64,000 nt of DNA from Orobanche coerulescens (Eukaryota > Streptophyta > Magnoliopsida > Lamiales > Orobanchaceae). Both the position numbers and the translations under genes were made by a program. Positions 55,616 through 64,000 of the stretch are shown here, in pieces. The first letter of the stretch is position 1, and every line of letters begins with the position of its first letter. The DNA lies in NCBI GenBank assembly GCA_033398695.1, contig CM065815.1:13236501-13300500 (forward strand), read 5' to 3'. Below the pieces are notes generated by a model that worked only from the letters and a program-made list of their open reading frames with translations, was not told the DNA's origin and made no database searches.

Positions 55616-56644
55616 CTATGCGAACTTCTTGTTCTTTATGGTCGCGAAGAAAGGCTTGCTTTTATCCCCGAGCCGAGATATGAAACGGTTGAGGGCAGCC
55701 AGACAACCTGTGAGGCGTTGCACCTGCTTGACATTCCGTGGCTCCTGCATGTCAAGGATCGCCTGAATCTTGGTGGGGTTCGCCTCGATCCCCCTTTGGC
55801 TCACGATGTGCCCTAGGAATTTTCCAGAGCTCACCCCGAAGTTGCATTTCTTGGGGTTCAGTTTCATGTTGAACTTCTCGAGGATGGCGAACGTCTCGGC
55901 AAGGTCATTGAGGTGGTCTTTCTTCTTGAGGCTTTTGACCACGATGTCGTCAATGTAGACCTCCATGGTCTTGCCGATCTGATTGGCGAACATTCCGTTG
56001 ACTAGTCGCTGGTAGGTTGCCCCTGCGTTCTTCAAGCCGAACGGCATTCGGACCCAAAAGTATATGTCTTTCTCCGTGTGGAAAGATGTGTGCTTTATGT
56101 CTTTCTCCGCCATTGGGATTTGATGGTATCCGGCGAAGGCATCCATGAACGACATCATTTCGCAACCTGCTGTACTATCGACCAAGTGATCAATATGAGG
56201 CATTGGAAAGTGATCTTTTGGACATGCCGCGTTGAGGTCGGTGAAGTCGATGCATAACCTCCAGGAGCTGTTTGGCTTTTTGACGAGCACCGCGTTGGCG
56301 ACCCACTGTGGTTCGTCTGTAGCTACTCCGATAAGTTTGTTAGCGAGCAGCTTTTTGACTTCTACGTCGAGTGCTGCGTATTTCTCAGGACCGAATTTCC
56401 TTCGTTTCTGGTGAACAGGCTTCCTTGCCGGGTCGATCTTGAGATAGTGGCAAGCGTGTTCAGGACTTATGCCAACCATATCTTGATGCGACCAGGCAAA
56501 GACTCCGATGTTCTTACGCAGTAAGTTGATCACATCTTCTTTTAACTCAAGACCAATGCTTGCGCCGATCTGTACTTCCCGCTCCGGGGAGCCGGATCTA
56601 TCGTTATACTCTCCAACTCTTCGATGGGGACGGTCGCCTCTCAT
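55616..56644 (-). pseudogene. E5 reverse transcriptase
   Basis: An open 342-residue stretch. ANAVLVKKPNSSWRLCIDF (about residues 116-134), SFMDAFAGYHQIPM (motif A), MPFGLKNAGATYQRL, YIDDIVVKS (catalytic, residues 230-238) and FLGHIVSQRGIEANP are all intact. A TAG, probably from TGG, separates it from RNase H. The start lies inside the protease frame (overlap of 4 bases, different frame), so a frameshift precedes it. Confidence 0.9.
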
Positions 56645-57429
56645 TTGGAACGACTTCCGGACTCGATCCTTGGATCGATGTCGAGACTTGGCTCGAAACC
56701 GATCCTTGGCTCGATGTCGTCCGTTAATCGATGTGAGATGGCGTCCTCTGAGTCGGGTTGGTACGATGTGCTTGGCTCGTCGATCTCCATGGGTTGATTG
56801 TCGATCGTTTCAATGTTACACACAGCATGGGAAGTATTGAAAGAAGTTACAACATAGGAGTAATTCAAACATTTCTTTGCCATTAGCTGATCTACTTTTA
56901 CAGTACCGACCGTCCCATCGGCAGTGAGGAATTTGATACAGTAAAAGAAAGAAGAGGCAACCGCCTCAAAGGTTTCTAGAAATGGACGACCTAGGAACCC
57001 ATTATAGATGCTAGACCTATCTATGATTACAAAATTTAGGTTCCTAGTAATCCTAACCATGGGATCGTAGTAGCATATTAGCTCGACAGAGAGCTTGATC
57101 CTTCCATAGGCTTGGACTGTGCTGTCGCCGAACCCTTGGAGCACGGTGTCGAACGGTTTGATGAACTTGGTCAGGTTGCCGAGCTGGTCAAGAGCGGATT
57201 TAAATATGATATTGCAGAAGCTCCCATTCACCACCAGCACGCGATCGACCATTTTCCCAAGGATACACGAAGAGATCACCAATGCATCCTCTTTGGGGCA
57301 CTGCACTCCCTCCCTATCCTTGTTGGAGAAAGTGATGAGCACGTCTTTGGAGATGGTCGGTTCGGGGGGTACCACGACATGGACCCCGGCGAACGCCCTC
57401 AGTTCGGCCTTTCGCTTTCTGTTCGACAT
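56641..57429 (-). pseudogene. E5 protease region, catalytic Asp lost
   Basis: DREGVQCPKEDALVISSCI, then RVLVVNGSFCNIIF, then SSIYNGFLGRPFLETFEAVA follow the Tat protease pattern (EGV..PHDDALVI, VLVD-G-S, YN-ILGRP). The position of the catalytic Asp, residue 67 at about 57231, reads Val (VNG instead of DNG/DSG). The frame is otherwise long and open. Downstream is an acidic linker (DEPSTSYQPDSEDAISHR). Confidence 0.75.
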
Positions 57430-58302
57430 GGTGGAAACCGGGGAAAGGCCCCGAAGTTTCCACCTCCTGCCTGGAGCATATTGATCCGGCCGCCAGGGTT
57501 GATCGGAGGAATTGATTCGTCGGAATACTCCGGCTCGTTTTGCTCGATCCTGGCGACCGGATTGGGAGGGATTCCATCGTTTTGTCGGCGCTTGCGCCCT
57601 CCGGTCCTCTCTGTCCGAGGTTCTGGCTTGGTGACCAAGTTGTCCAATTTGCCTTCCTCAAACAGTCGCCAGAGTTGTCTGAGGAGGTCGCGGCACTGGC
57701 TGGTGTTGTGGCCGGGACTCTTGTGGTAGGCACAAAATTTGCTACGGTCTAGATGACCGTGGTCCCTTATCGGCTTTGGCTTGTTAAGCCACTCGCGCCC
57801 CTTGATGGCGTTAAAGATGTGGGTCGGAGATAAGTTGAGGTTGCGGAGGAGGTGAACCTCCACATCCTCGAAGGCTTTGAACTCACCAGGCGGTTTTGCG
57901 ACCGCCTTTCTGGGTTTGGCGACCGCCTTCTTCTGGACGTGGGATGTCGCCTTCCCTTCTCCGGAAGATCCCTCGCCTAAGCGGAGGGTGAGCATCCTCT
58001 GCCTGGCCAGGAAATCAGCGGCCCTGACGCGAAAGATCGAGTACGTCGGGGGGATGTCCTTTGTGAGGTGCCTGGACATGGGCGAGTGGCCGTAGAATCC
58101 CCCTAGAACTGAGTAGAGAGCGAGCTCGTCGCTAATGGGCTCACCGGTGAGGACTATTTCGTTCACCCGGTCGATGTAATATTCATCGGGCTCGTCCTTC
58201 CCCTGCCTAGAGTTAATGGGAACATTCGACATTTCGTCGCATCTGATGCTCCGCATCCGGTCATGTAAATCCGGAATTTGCTCAAATGGGTCTACGAATC
58301 CG
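57399..58302 (-). pseudogene. E5 gag, C-terminal half with zinc-like motif
   Basis: It reads (D)PFEQIPDLHDRMRSIRCDEM, then SRQGKDEPDEYYIDRVNEIV, a capsid/retrotransposon-gag-like region, a Lys-rich segment, and CAYHKSPGHNTSQCRDLLRQ, a C-x2-H-x4-H-x4-C motif typical of Tat Gag. A one-base shift at about 58300 separates it from the N-terminal half. Confidence 0.8.
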
Positions 58303-59083
58303 ATCTCCCCTCATATAGAGGTGTTTGTGGGGGAGCGATCTTTGGTTGAACTGGGGCGATCTCGATCTGGACCGCGAGTGGCTCACTTGGTCCAGCGATC
58401 GATCTTCTGGCGCCTGCCCCAGTTTCTAGAAGTGCCTTCATTTCGTCGAGCTGGCGCTGAATGGCGGCCATCGCCGTAGCCTGACTGCTCGCTGATTGGC
58501 TCCCAGATCGTGAGCCAAGGCGATCATGTACTGATCCCCTGGCCCCATGGTAGATGATGAGCTCTCCGTCACCGGGCTTAGTTCTTGGGCGAGCGGGGAC
58601 CCGATGGCCGGTTTGTCTCCTGGGAGTTGGATATGCCGAACTCCTGGTAACGGATTCGGACTCCGATGTCTCCCGGCTGGGGCCCGAGTGCCCGGGTCGC
58701 CATGAGGGATCGCTCCCTAGGCGGCTGAAGACGGAATCATCTCGCCTTACGAGAGCCTTTTCTTGCGGCTCGGGGCTTTTTGTTGATTTCTCAACATATA
58801 TCCCCTTGAGCTTCCGCTTGCCTGCTCGGCGGATGGTTGACGGGGTGATGGTGGGCGAGTCGCATGCCCTCCGTCGCTCCCTGAGGATGGCTATAGCCTC
58901 CTCAATATGTTTCGCGGTCTGGAACTGATCGAGTGAGAGGCTAGGACCGTCCCTCGGGGGCGGGAGTGAGAGCATAGCGTCGCCGCGGCCACCTTCCGCC
59001 GTAGGCTGGGATTCGGTCTGGGCCGGAATGAGATTTCCGGCAGATCGCAGGGTGGCTCTTTTGGAAGTCGTGGCAGATGTCAT
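58292..59083 (-). pseudogene. E5 gag, N-terminal half
   Basis: The ATG at 59083 opens MTSATTSKRATLRSAGNLIP, followed by a charged, Ser/Pro/Arg-rich segment and MAAIQRQLDEMKALLETGAG, a likely short coiled coil. It ends in a frameshift at about 58300. As the first ATG after the primer site in this frame, it is the likely gag start. Confidence 0.75.
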
Positions 59084-59189
59084 GTTTCTGAAGGCTTTTC
59101 TTTGAAGAACAGTGAGTGTTTCTTCAAGTATATGTCCGGAGAACAGTGAGTGTTCTTCGAGACCGTCGGAATAAAAACGAAGGTTAGGG

Positions 59190-59206
59190 CCCTTTCTCTA
59201 GCGCCA
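59190..59206 (-). other. E5 primer binding site
   Basis: The minus strand reads TGGCGCTAGAGAAAGGG two bases inside the 5' LTR. The leading TGG fits a tRNA CCA end. I do not assign the tRNA. Confidence 0.7.
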
Positions 59207-59208
59207 AT

Positions 59209-60134
59209 TGTTGTTACCCAAAATATTATCCGGAGATAATATTGATGGAATGATCGAGTAACAAACAAATGCGAGAATACTTCCGTGGGAAAATAAATAA
59301 CACAAGGCGTGCCGGGGTTGTTAATCCCGGGCTTGAATGCTCGCGCGAGATGTTATTAATATAGATACTTTGGAGTACAAATATTAATGTTAGAATCTAT
59401 TACAATGAGTGTAAAGACTTCTAGTTATCTAAGCTGTAGAGCGTGTAGATTGCCGGAAGAACCAGATATGAAGCTCTGTGAGTTCTTGCTTTAGATGTTC
59501 TGTAAGTGTGTATGAATATCACTATGAATGTGTAAGTAATTGCCAAATGAGTCTTTTTCCTCTCTCTGTGCGTTTTTCATTGTATTCACGATGATTCTAG
59601 GCCACTGTTGTAAGCCTCCTATTTATAGGAGACAAGGTTGCTGGGACCTCTCCGGCAATCACGGGCGACCGCCGTTTTCTATATTATAATAAGGTGGGCG
59701 ATCGTCCCGTCACGTGGGGCTGTTCCCTCAAAGTCCGAGGCTGCTGCTGGCAGCCAGCTGTGCAAGCCAATGGGAAGCCTGCACGCGTCCTGAGTCGCTG
59801 TCCGGGGAGAACCCACTTTGTACCTTTCGGCGGGCCTGTCGGTAGGTAAGGTAGTGACAGGTTGGGGTCAAAGGCCTTATCTTGCGGCGCCTTTTGTGGA
59901 TATGCACGTGGGTCTCCGTCCAAGATTCGGTCTTTGACGACTTTGACGGATGTTGGATTCATACGTGTCACGAGACGATAGTCTATGGTCGGATATCAAA
60001 GACGATCGCCAGATGCCAAATGACGATCGCCGTGGCTGCCGACTGCTGGGTGTTTGCCCAGCGTATGTCTTCTATGGTTGGCTCTCAGACCATTATGTCG
60101 ATCGCTATCGAGGCGTATTAATCGCCGCACAACA
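59209..60134 (-). repeat. E5 5' LTR
   Basis: 926 bp, partner of 48154-49080. Confidence 0.95.
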
Positions 60135-61046
60135 GAGCGGTCAACAAATGACTCCTGATCAAAGCTACCTTCTCACGGGCGGCTATAAGCATATAGGGCT
60201 CGGTGCCAATTGATTCTGATAAGTCATCCCAACACAAAGGAGATCGACAACAACGACCATACAAGGCCTCGTAAGGTGCCATCTCAATCGAAGCATGCCA
60301 ACTATTATTGTACGTGAACTCGATCAACGTTAGCTGGACTTCCCAATCATCTTTCCAATCGAGAACACATGCCCTCAACATGTCCTCCAAAGTCTGAATA
60401 GTCCTCTCTGATTGTCCGTCGGACTGAGGATGAAAAGTTGTACTGAGATTAAGATGAGTTCCCATAGCATGATGAACTGATTCCAAAAATGAGACACGAA
60501 TCGTCCGTCACGATCGGAAACGATACTTTTAGGAGTACCGTGTAGTCTCACTATCTCTTTGATAAACAACTGGGCAAGTCTCTCGGGACCCCACGTATCC
60601 TTAATCTCAAGGAAATGAGCTAATTTAGTTAAGCGGTCCACAATTACCCAGATTGTATTCATGTCACGACGACTCGTCGGCAAACTCGTGATGAAGTCCA
60701 TTGAAATATCTTCCCACTTTCACTCTGGAATAGGGAGAGGTTTCAGCATACCCGTCGGTCGCTGATGTTCTATCTTGACTTGCTGATATGTCAAACATCT
60801 TGAAACAAATTCCGCGACTTCTCGCTTCATATTACTCCACCAGTAATTTTGTTTCAAGTCTTTATACATCTTGCTAGACCCCGGATGAACGGAATAAGGG
60901 GTAGCATGAGCTTCTCTCAAAATCGAGTTTTTCAACTCGTCATTCGCCGGTACGCACAACCGATTCTTAAATCGCAAAAGTCCATCCTCGTGGACCACAA
61001 ACTCGGGGGCTTTCCCCTGAGTCACATCCTCTCGAATGCGTAACAA
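60135..61046 (-). pseudogene. E4 integrase, N-terminal part and core
   Basis: 61046-60720 gives the zinc domain (EAHATPYSVHPGSSKMYKDL, then CLTYQQVK: the last Cys of CLTC is Tyr). A TGA replaces Trp in PEWKWEDIS. 60701-60375 begins the core ([24 protein letters not shown]). 60486-60135 holds [17 protein letters not shown] with the catalytic Glu and FTYNNSWHASIEMAPYEAL. The sequence runs straight into the E5 target duplication after HLLTA. Confidence 0.88.
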
Positions 61047-61100
61047 AAATGGGTCAGAACCCTGATTCTCCCTGATCGCCCCCTCGAGTGGCGATGAAAT

Positions 61101-61724
61101 CTATAACGTACAAAGTTGCCCTTGTACTCGCTTTAACCAGACCTCGATCTCAGGTCTTAGAAATTCCTGCTGAAGTTCTTTCTGAACTGTTAATCGAGCA
61201 AGCATCTGCTCCTGAACGGACTTATGACTCAAGGCGTCGGCGACAACGTTCGCCTTGCCCGGGTGGTAAAGTATCTCAATATCATAATCTTTGATTAGTT
61301 CCAACCACCATCTCTGTCGCATATTTAACTCCTTCTAAGTAAATATATACTTTAAACTCTTATGATCGGTGAATATATGACAGGTAACGCCATAAAGATA
61401 ATGACGCCAAATCTTCAATGCGAACACCACGGCTGCTAGCTCCAGGTCGTGGGTCGGATAATTAACCTCGTAAGGTCTCAATTGCCGCGAAGCATAAGCA
61501 ATAACTCTACCGTTCTGCATTAGTACACATCCGAGACCCTGTCCGGACGCATCACTATAAACCACAAATCCTTCCGTCCCTTGCGGTAAAGAAAGGACAG
61601 GTGCTGAAGTTAACCGGATCTTGAGTTCCTCAAAACTCTGTTGACACGTGTCGGACCACGTGTATTTCTTATCCTTCCGTAAAAGGTTCGTCATGGGTTG
61701 AGAGATTTTAGAAAATCCTTCCAC
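61101..61724 (-). pseudogene. E4 RNase H domain
   Basis: [35 protein letters not shown] and [10 protein letters not shown] give the four acidic residues. The only break is a TAG at about 61337 in IFT-stop-KELNM, where E2 has a Gln codon (SQKELNM), so CAG to TAG is directly supported. Confidence 0.85.
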
Positions 61725-62560
61725 AAATCGCCGATAATAACCAGCTAATCCGAGGAAACTTCAGATTTCCTTAACATTCTCCGGAGGCAGCCAGTCTCGG
61801 ATAGCCTCCGTCTTTTGAGGGTCGACATGAACTCCGTCTGATGAAATTACATGTCCAAGAAACTTCACTTCGGACATCCAGAACTCACATTTGGAAAACT
61901 TTCCAAAAAGTTGCTCTCGTCTCAACACGTCGAGCACCTGATGAAGGTGAAACTCGTGTTCCTCCCGGTCACGAGAATAAATTAAAATGTCATCAATAAA
62001 GACAACCACGAACTGATCCAAATAGTCGATGAAAACCTAATTCATTAACTCCATGAATACCGCAGGTGCATTAGTCAACCCAAACGGCATAACCACAAAC
62101 TCATAATGACCATAGCGTGTTCGGAACGCCGTCCTTGTGATATCCGACTCTCGAATTCACAACTGATGATATCCAGATCTTAAGTCGATCTTGGAAAATA
62201 CTGAAGCTCTCTGAAGTTGATCCAAAAGATCATCGATACGGGGTAGAGGATATTTATTCTTGATCGCCACCCGGTTCAATTCCCGGTAATCAATACACAA
62301 GTGGAACGAACCATCCTTCTTCTTGACAAATAACACTGGTGCTCCCCACAGGGATGTACTCAGTCGAATATAACCCTTCTCGGTCAAATCCTCTAATTGA
62401 TTTTTCAACTCTAGCATTTAGGTCGAGGCCATCCGGTATGGTGCCTTCGATATTGGGGACGTACCGGGCTCCAACTCAATCGTGAATTCCACGTCTCTAT
62501 GTGGAGGCAAACCAGGTAAATCTTCTGGAAATACATCGGCATATTCTATCACTAAAGGAA
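61725..62560 (-). pseudogene. E4 reverse transcriptase domain
   Basis: 62417-62157 carries [27 protein letters not shown] and DLRSGYHQL. After a short frame break, [13 protein letters not shown] text and then [16 protein letters not shown] (catalytic) and [20 protein letters not shown] lie in 62021-61761. Stops: TAA at 62415-62417, TAG near 62038, and TGA near 61760 where relatives have Arg. Confidence 0.85.
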
Positions 62561-63083
62561 TATCCGTCAACATTACTAATGGTTTCTCGGTCTTGGTCAT
62601 ATAGCACCAATAACCGACACACCCTTGATTGAGTAATCTCACTGCTTTCATCAAGTTAATGACTCTCCCAGAACAGCTGGGATTACCTCCCTGAAATACA
62701 CATTCGACCCCATCATCTGAAATAATAGTGACCATACGCTTACGGACACTAATGACGGCATCGTGACGATCCATCCAATCAATACCCAGAATGACGTCGT
62801 CTCTCGGTAAATCTACCACGATTAGGTCGGCTAACCAATCACGGCCATGAAGCTGAATCGGACAATCCTTAATCTCACGATTCCCGATAATTCTTCTACC
62901 ATCAGGTAGACCAATGACATAAGGCTCACAACTAGTAGCACTACCCAGACGTAGTCTACTCAAACATGACTCGGAAATGAATGAATGTGATGCACCAGTA
63001 TCAAAAAGGGTACACACAGGTTGAGAGAGAATATCGAGTGTACGTGATTTCATCTGGGCCTCTGGATCGTCGGTCTTCTTCAT
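62560..63083 (-). pseudogene. E4 aspartic protease domain
   Basis: VCTLFDTGASHSFISESCLS has the catalytic Asp at about 63002. LIVVDLPRDDVILGIDWMDR marks the C-terminal ILGxDW block. It is open through to DVFPEDLPGLPPHRDVEFTI, the start of RT. The protease itself looks intact. Confidence 0.85.
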
Positions 63084-63158
63084 CTCATAGATTTGGGGCT
63101 TGCCGGCCCCCGAACCGGACGCTCCTATCTGATAGCTCTTGGCTCCGTCTTTATTAGC

Positions 63159-64000
63159 TCATGTCGTCTTGAATGAAGCGGACTGAGTGGCCTGATTCTG
63201 CACCGCTGAATGTCTCGGGGTCTGAGATGACGCCGGAGTAGGTTTAGAGTCTCTTCGGCAAAAACGGGCCTTATGCCCAGCAATCCCACAGTTATGGCAT
63301 GTGACAGTCTGCCTCGGACACTTGGTGCTGAAATAACCCTGTTCTTCACAGTTGAAACAGGTGATGGCCGAACTGGCCGCTCGTGACTGAGATTCCGCGG
63401 GTCTAGGCACCATAGGGGGTCGCTCAGAAAAAGTAGAGCCCACACGTGGTTTCTTGAAAGTGGCCTGACTGCCGTCAAACTGATTATGATTCTTAGACTT
63501 CTTGCCAGCAGATGAAGGTTGTTGCTTGGCAATTTCCTTAGCAGTAAGCTCATAAGTAAGAGCTTTCTCAATGAATTCGGCTAGGGTGGTGCAATTGTGA
63601 TTAAGCAACTACATCCGCATACGAGGCTTCAACCTCTTGCTGAAGTACTTGATCTTGTCCGCCTCGGAGTGAATGATGGACGAGGCGAACGGAAGTAGCT
63701 CCTGAAATTTCTCGGCGATGGCGAGAACATCATCGTCTGCTGAGAGGTCGGGAGTGAGTAATTCTGACAACTTGGCCTCCCTGAGTGGGTCTGGATAATA
63801 CCTCTCCATCATGAGAGTCCTGAATTGATCCCATCTACAAGATCCGTCGGTGGGCTTCAACGATAACCACCATGAATGTGCGCCCTTACCAAGATAGTAA
63901 GCCGCAACTGAAACTTTGTGTCCCTCAGGACAGTCCACCATAGCAAATAGTTTCTCGAAATGTTCAAGCCAGTGAATGATATCTGCCGGCTCAGATGAGT
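63159..64000 (-). pseudogene. E4 gag, 5' end beyond window
   Basis: The frame is open from the window edge (SEPADIIHWLEHFEKLFAMV), with capsid SWWLSLKPTDGSCRWDQFRT and FKYFSKRL-type text, a TAG near 63608, then a basic linker and two knuckles. The first, CFNCEEQGYFSTKC (about 63359-63318), has Tyr in place of the zinc-binding His. The second, CHNCGIAGHKARFC (about 63299-63258), is intact. A TGA near 63157 ends it before the protease. Confidence 0.85.

Larger units (their letters stand above)
48154..60134 (-). mobile_element. E5: Tat-lineage Ty3/gypsy element with antisense gene
   Basis: A complete 12-kb element. The LTRs are 48154-49080 and 59209-60134, with a perfect target duplication gagcg (48149-48153, 60135-60139) inside the E4 integrase. 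The minus strand reads gag, protease, RT, degenerate RNase H, a second archaeal-type RNase H, and integrase without chromodomain, which is diagnostic of the Tat lineage. Between pol and the 3' LTR lies a plus-strand (antisense) gene, also known from this lineage. By eye the LTRs differ at about 30 positions. Confidence 0.95.
45203..64000 (-). mobile_element. E4: Ty3/gypsy LTR retrotransposon, 3' part, split by E5
   Basis: The 3' LTR is 45203-47639, with pol at 47640-48153 and, beyond E5, at 60135-64000, where gag is still open at the window edge. The 5' LTR lies outside. It is a chromovirus-type gypsy element with two zinc knuckles, protease, RT, RNase H and integrase with a chromodomain-like tail. 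Its LTR carries 18 copies of the 12-bp motif. Stops and frameshifts occur throughout. Confidence 0.92.

Overview
The window is repeat-dense plant nuclear DNA. I see no intact host gene, rRNA, tRNA or CRISPR array. The plant assignment rests on the repeat lineages: Ty3/gypsy chromovirus-type elements with initiator-tRNA-Met primer sites, a Tat-lineage gypsy element with two RNase H domains and an antisense gene, a Ty1/copia fragment, an RTE-type LINE, a hAT MITE, and a DUF1985 plus Ulp1-like (C48) gene of the kind found in plant Mutator-like elements. The species cannot be named from the sequence.

Layout. 1-3969: AT-rich DNA with decayed repeats, including a 471-bp tandem duplication and a possible Helitron end. 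3970-12771: gypsy element E1 (minus strand, TSD gtccc), inserted into the second copy of that duplication. 13774-14636: nested inverted-repeat element. 14738-27606: RTE-like LINE, split inside its endonuclease by gypsy element E2 (15235-24751, plus strand, TSD cattg). 28104-28731: hAT MITE (TSD atcagggg) carrying a pol III-like A/B box pair. 29446-42102: a multi-exon DUF1985/C48 protease pseudogene on the minus strand, split inside an exon by gypsy element E3 (30041-39632, minus strand, TSD tcacc). 42301-44738: truncated copia element. 44739-45202: tandem repeats. 45203-64000: gypsy element E4 (minus strand, 5' end outside the window), split in its integrase by Tat element E5 (48154-60134, minus strand, TSD gagcg).

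The elements are non-functional as read. Their gag and pol frames are broken by indels and stops, but the order gag, protease, RT, RNase H, integrase is clear, and LTRs, primer sites and polypurine tracts are in place. E5 also has a spliced antisense gene with its own TATA box, introns and poly(A) signal.

The most striking unexplained structure is in the LTRs of E2, E3 and E4. A 12-bp, CpG-rich, near-palindromic motif (TAGCGCACGCTA or its reverse complement) recurs at 23-24-bp intervals, about 78 times by eye, with one array always just upstream of the LTR TATA box. E1 has a different, perfect palindrome (GTGCCGCGGCAC) repeated at about 20 bp in the equivalent place. Many LTR-pair differences fall at CAG/CTG/CCGG sites, which raises the possibility of methylation-linked consensus errors.
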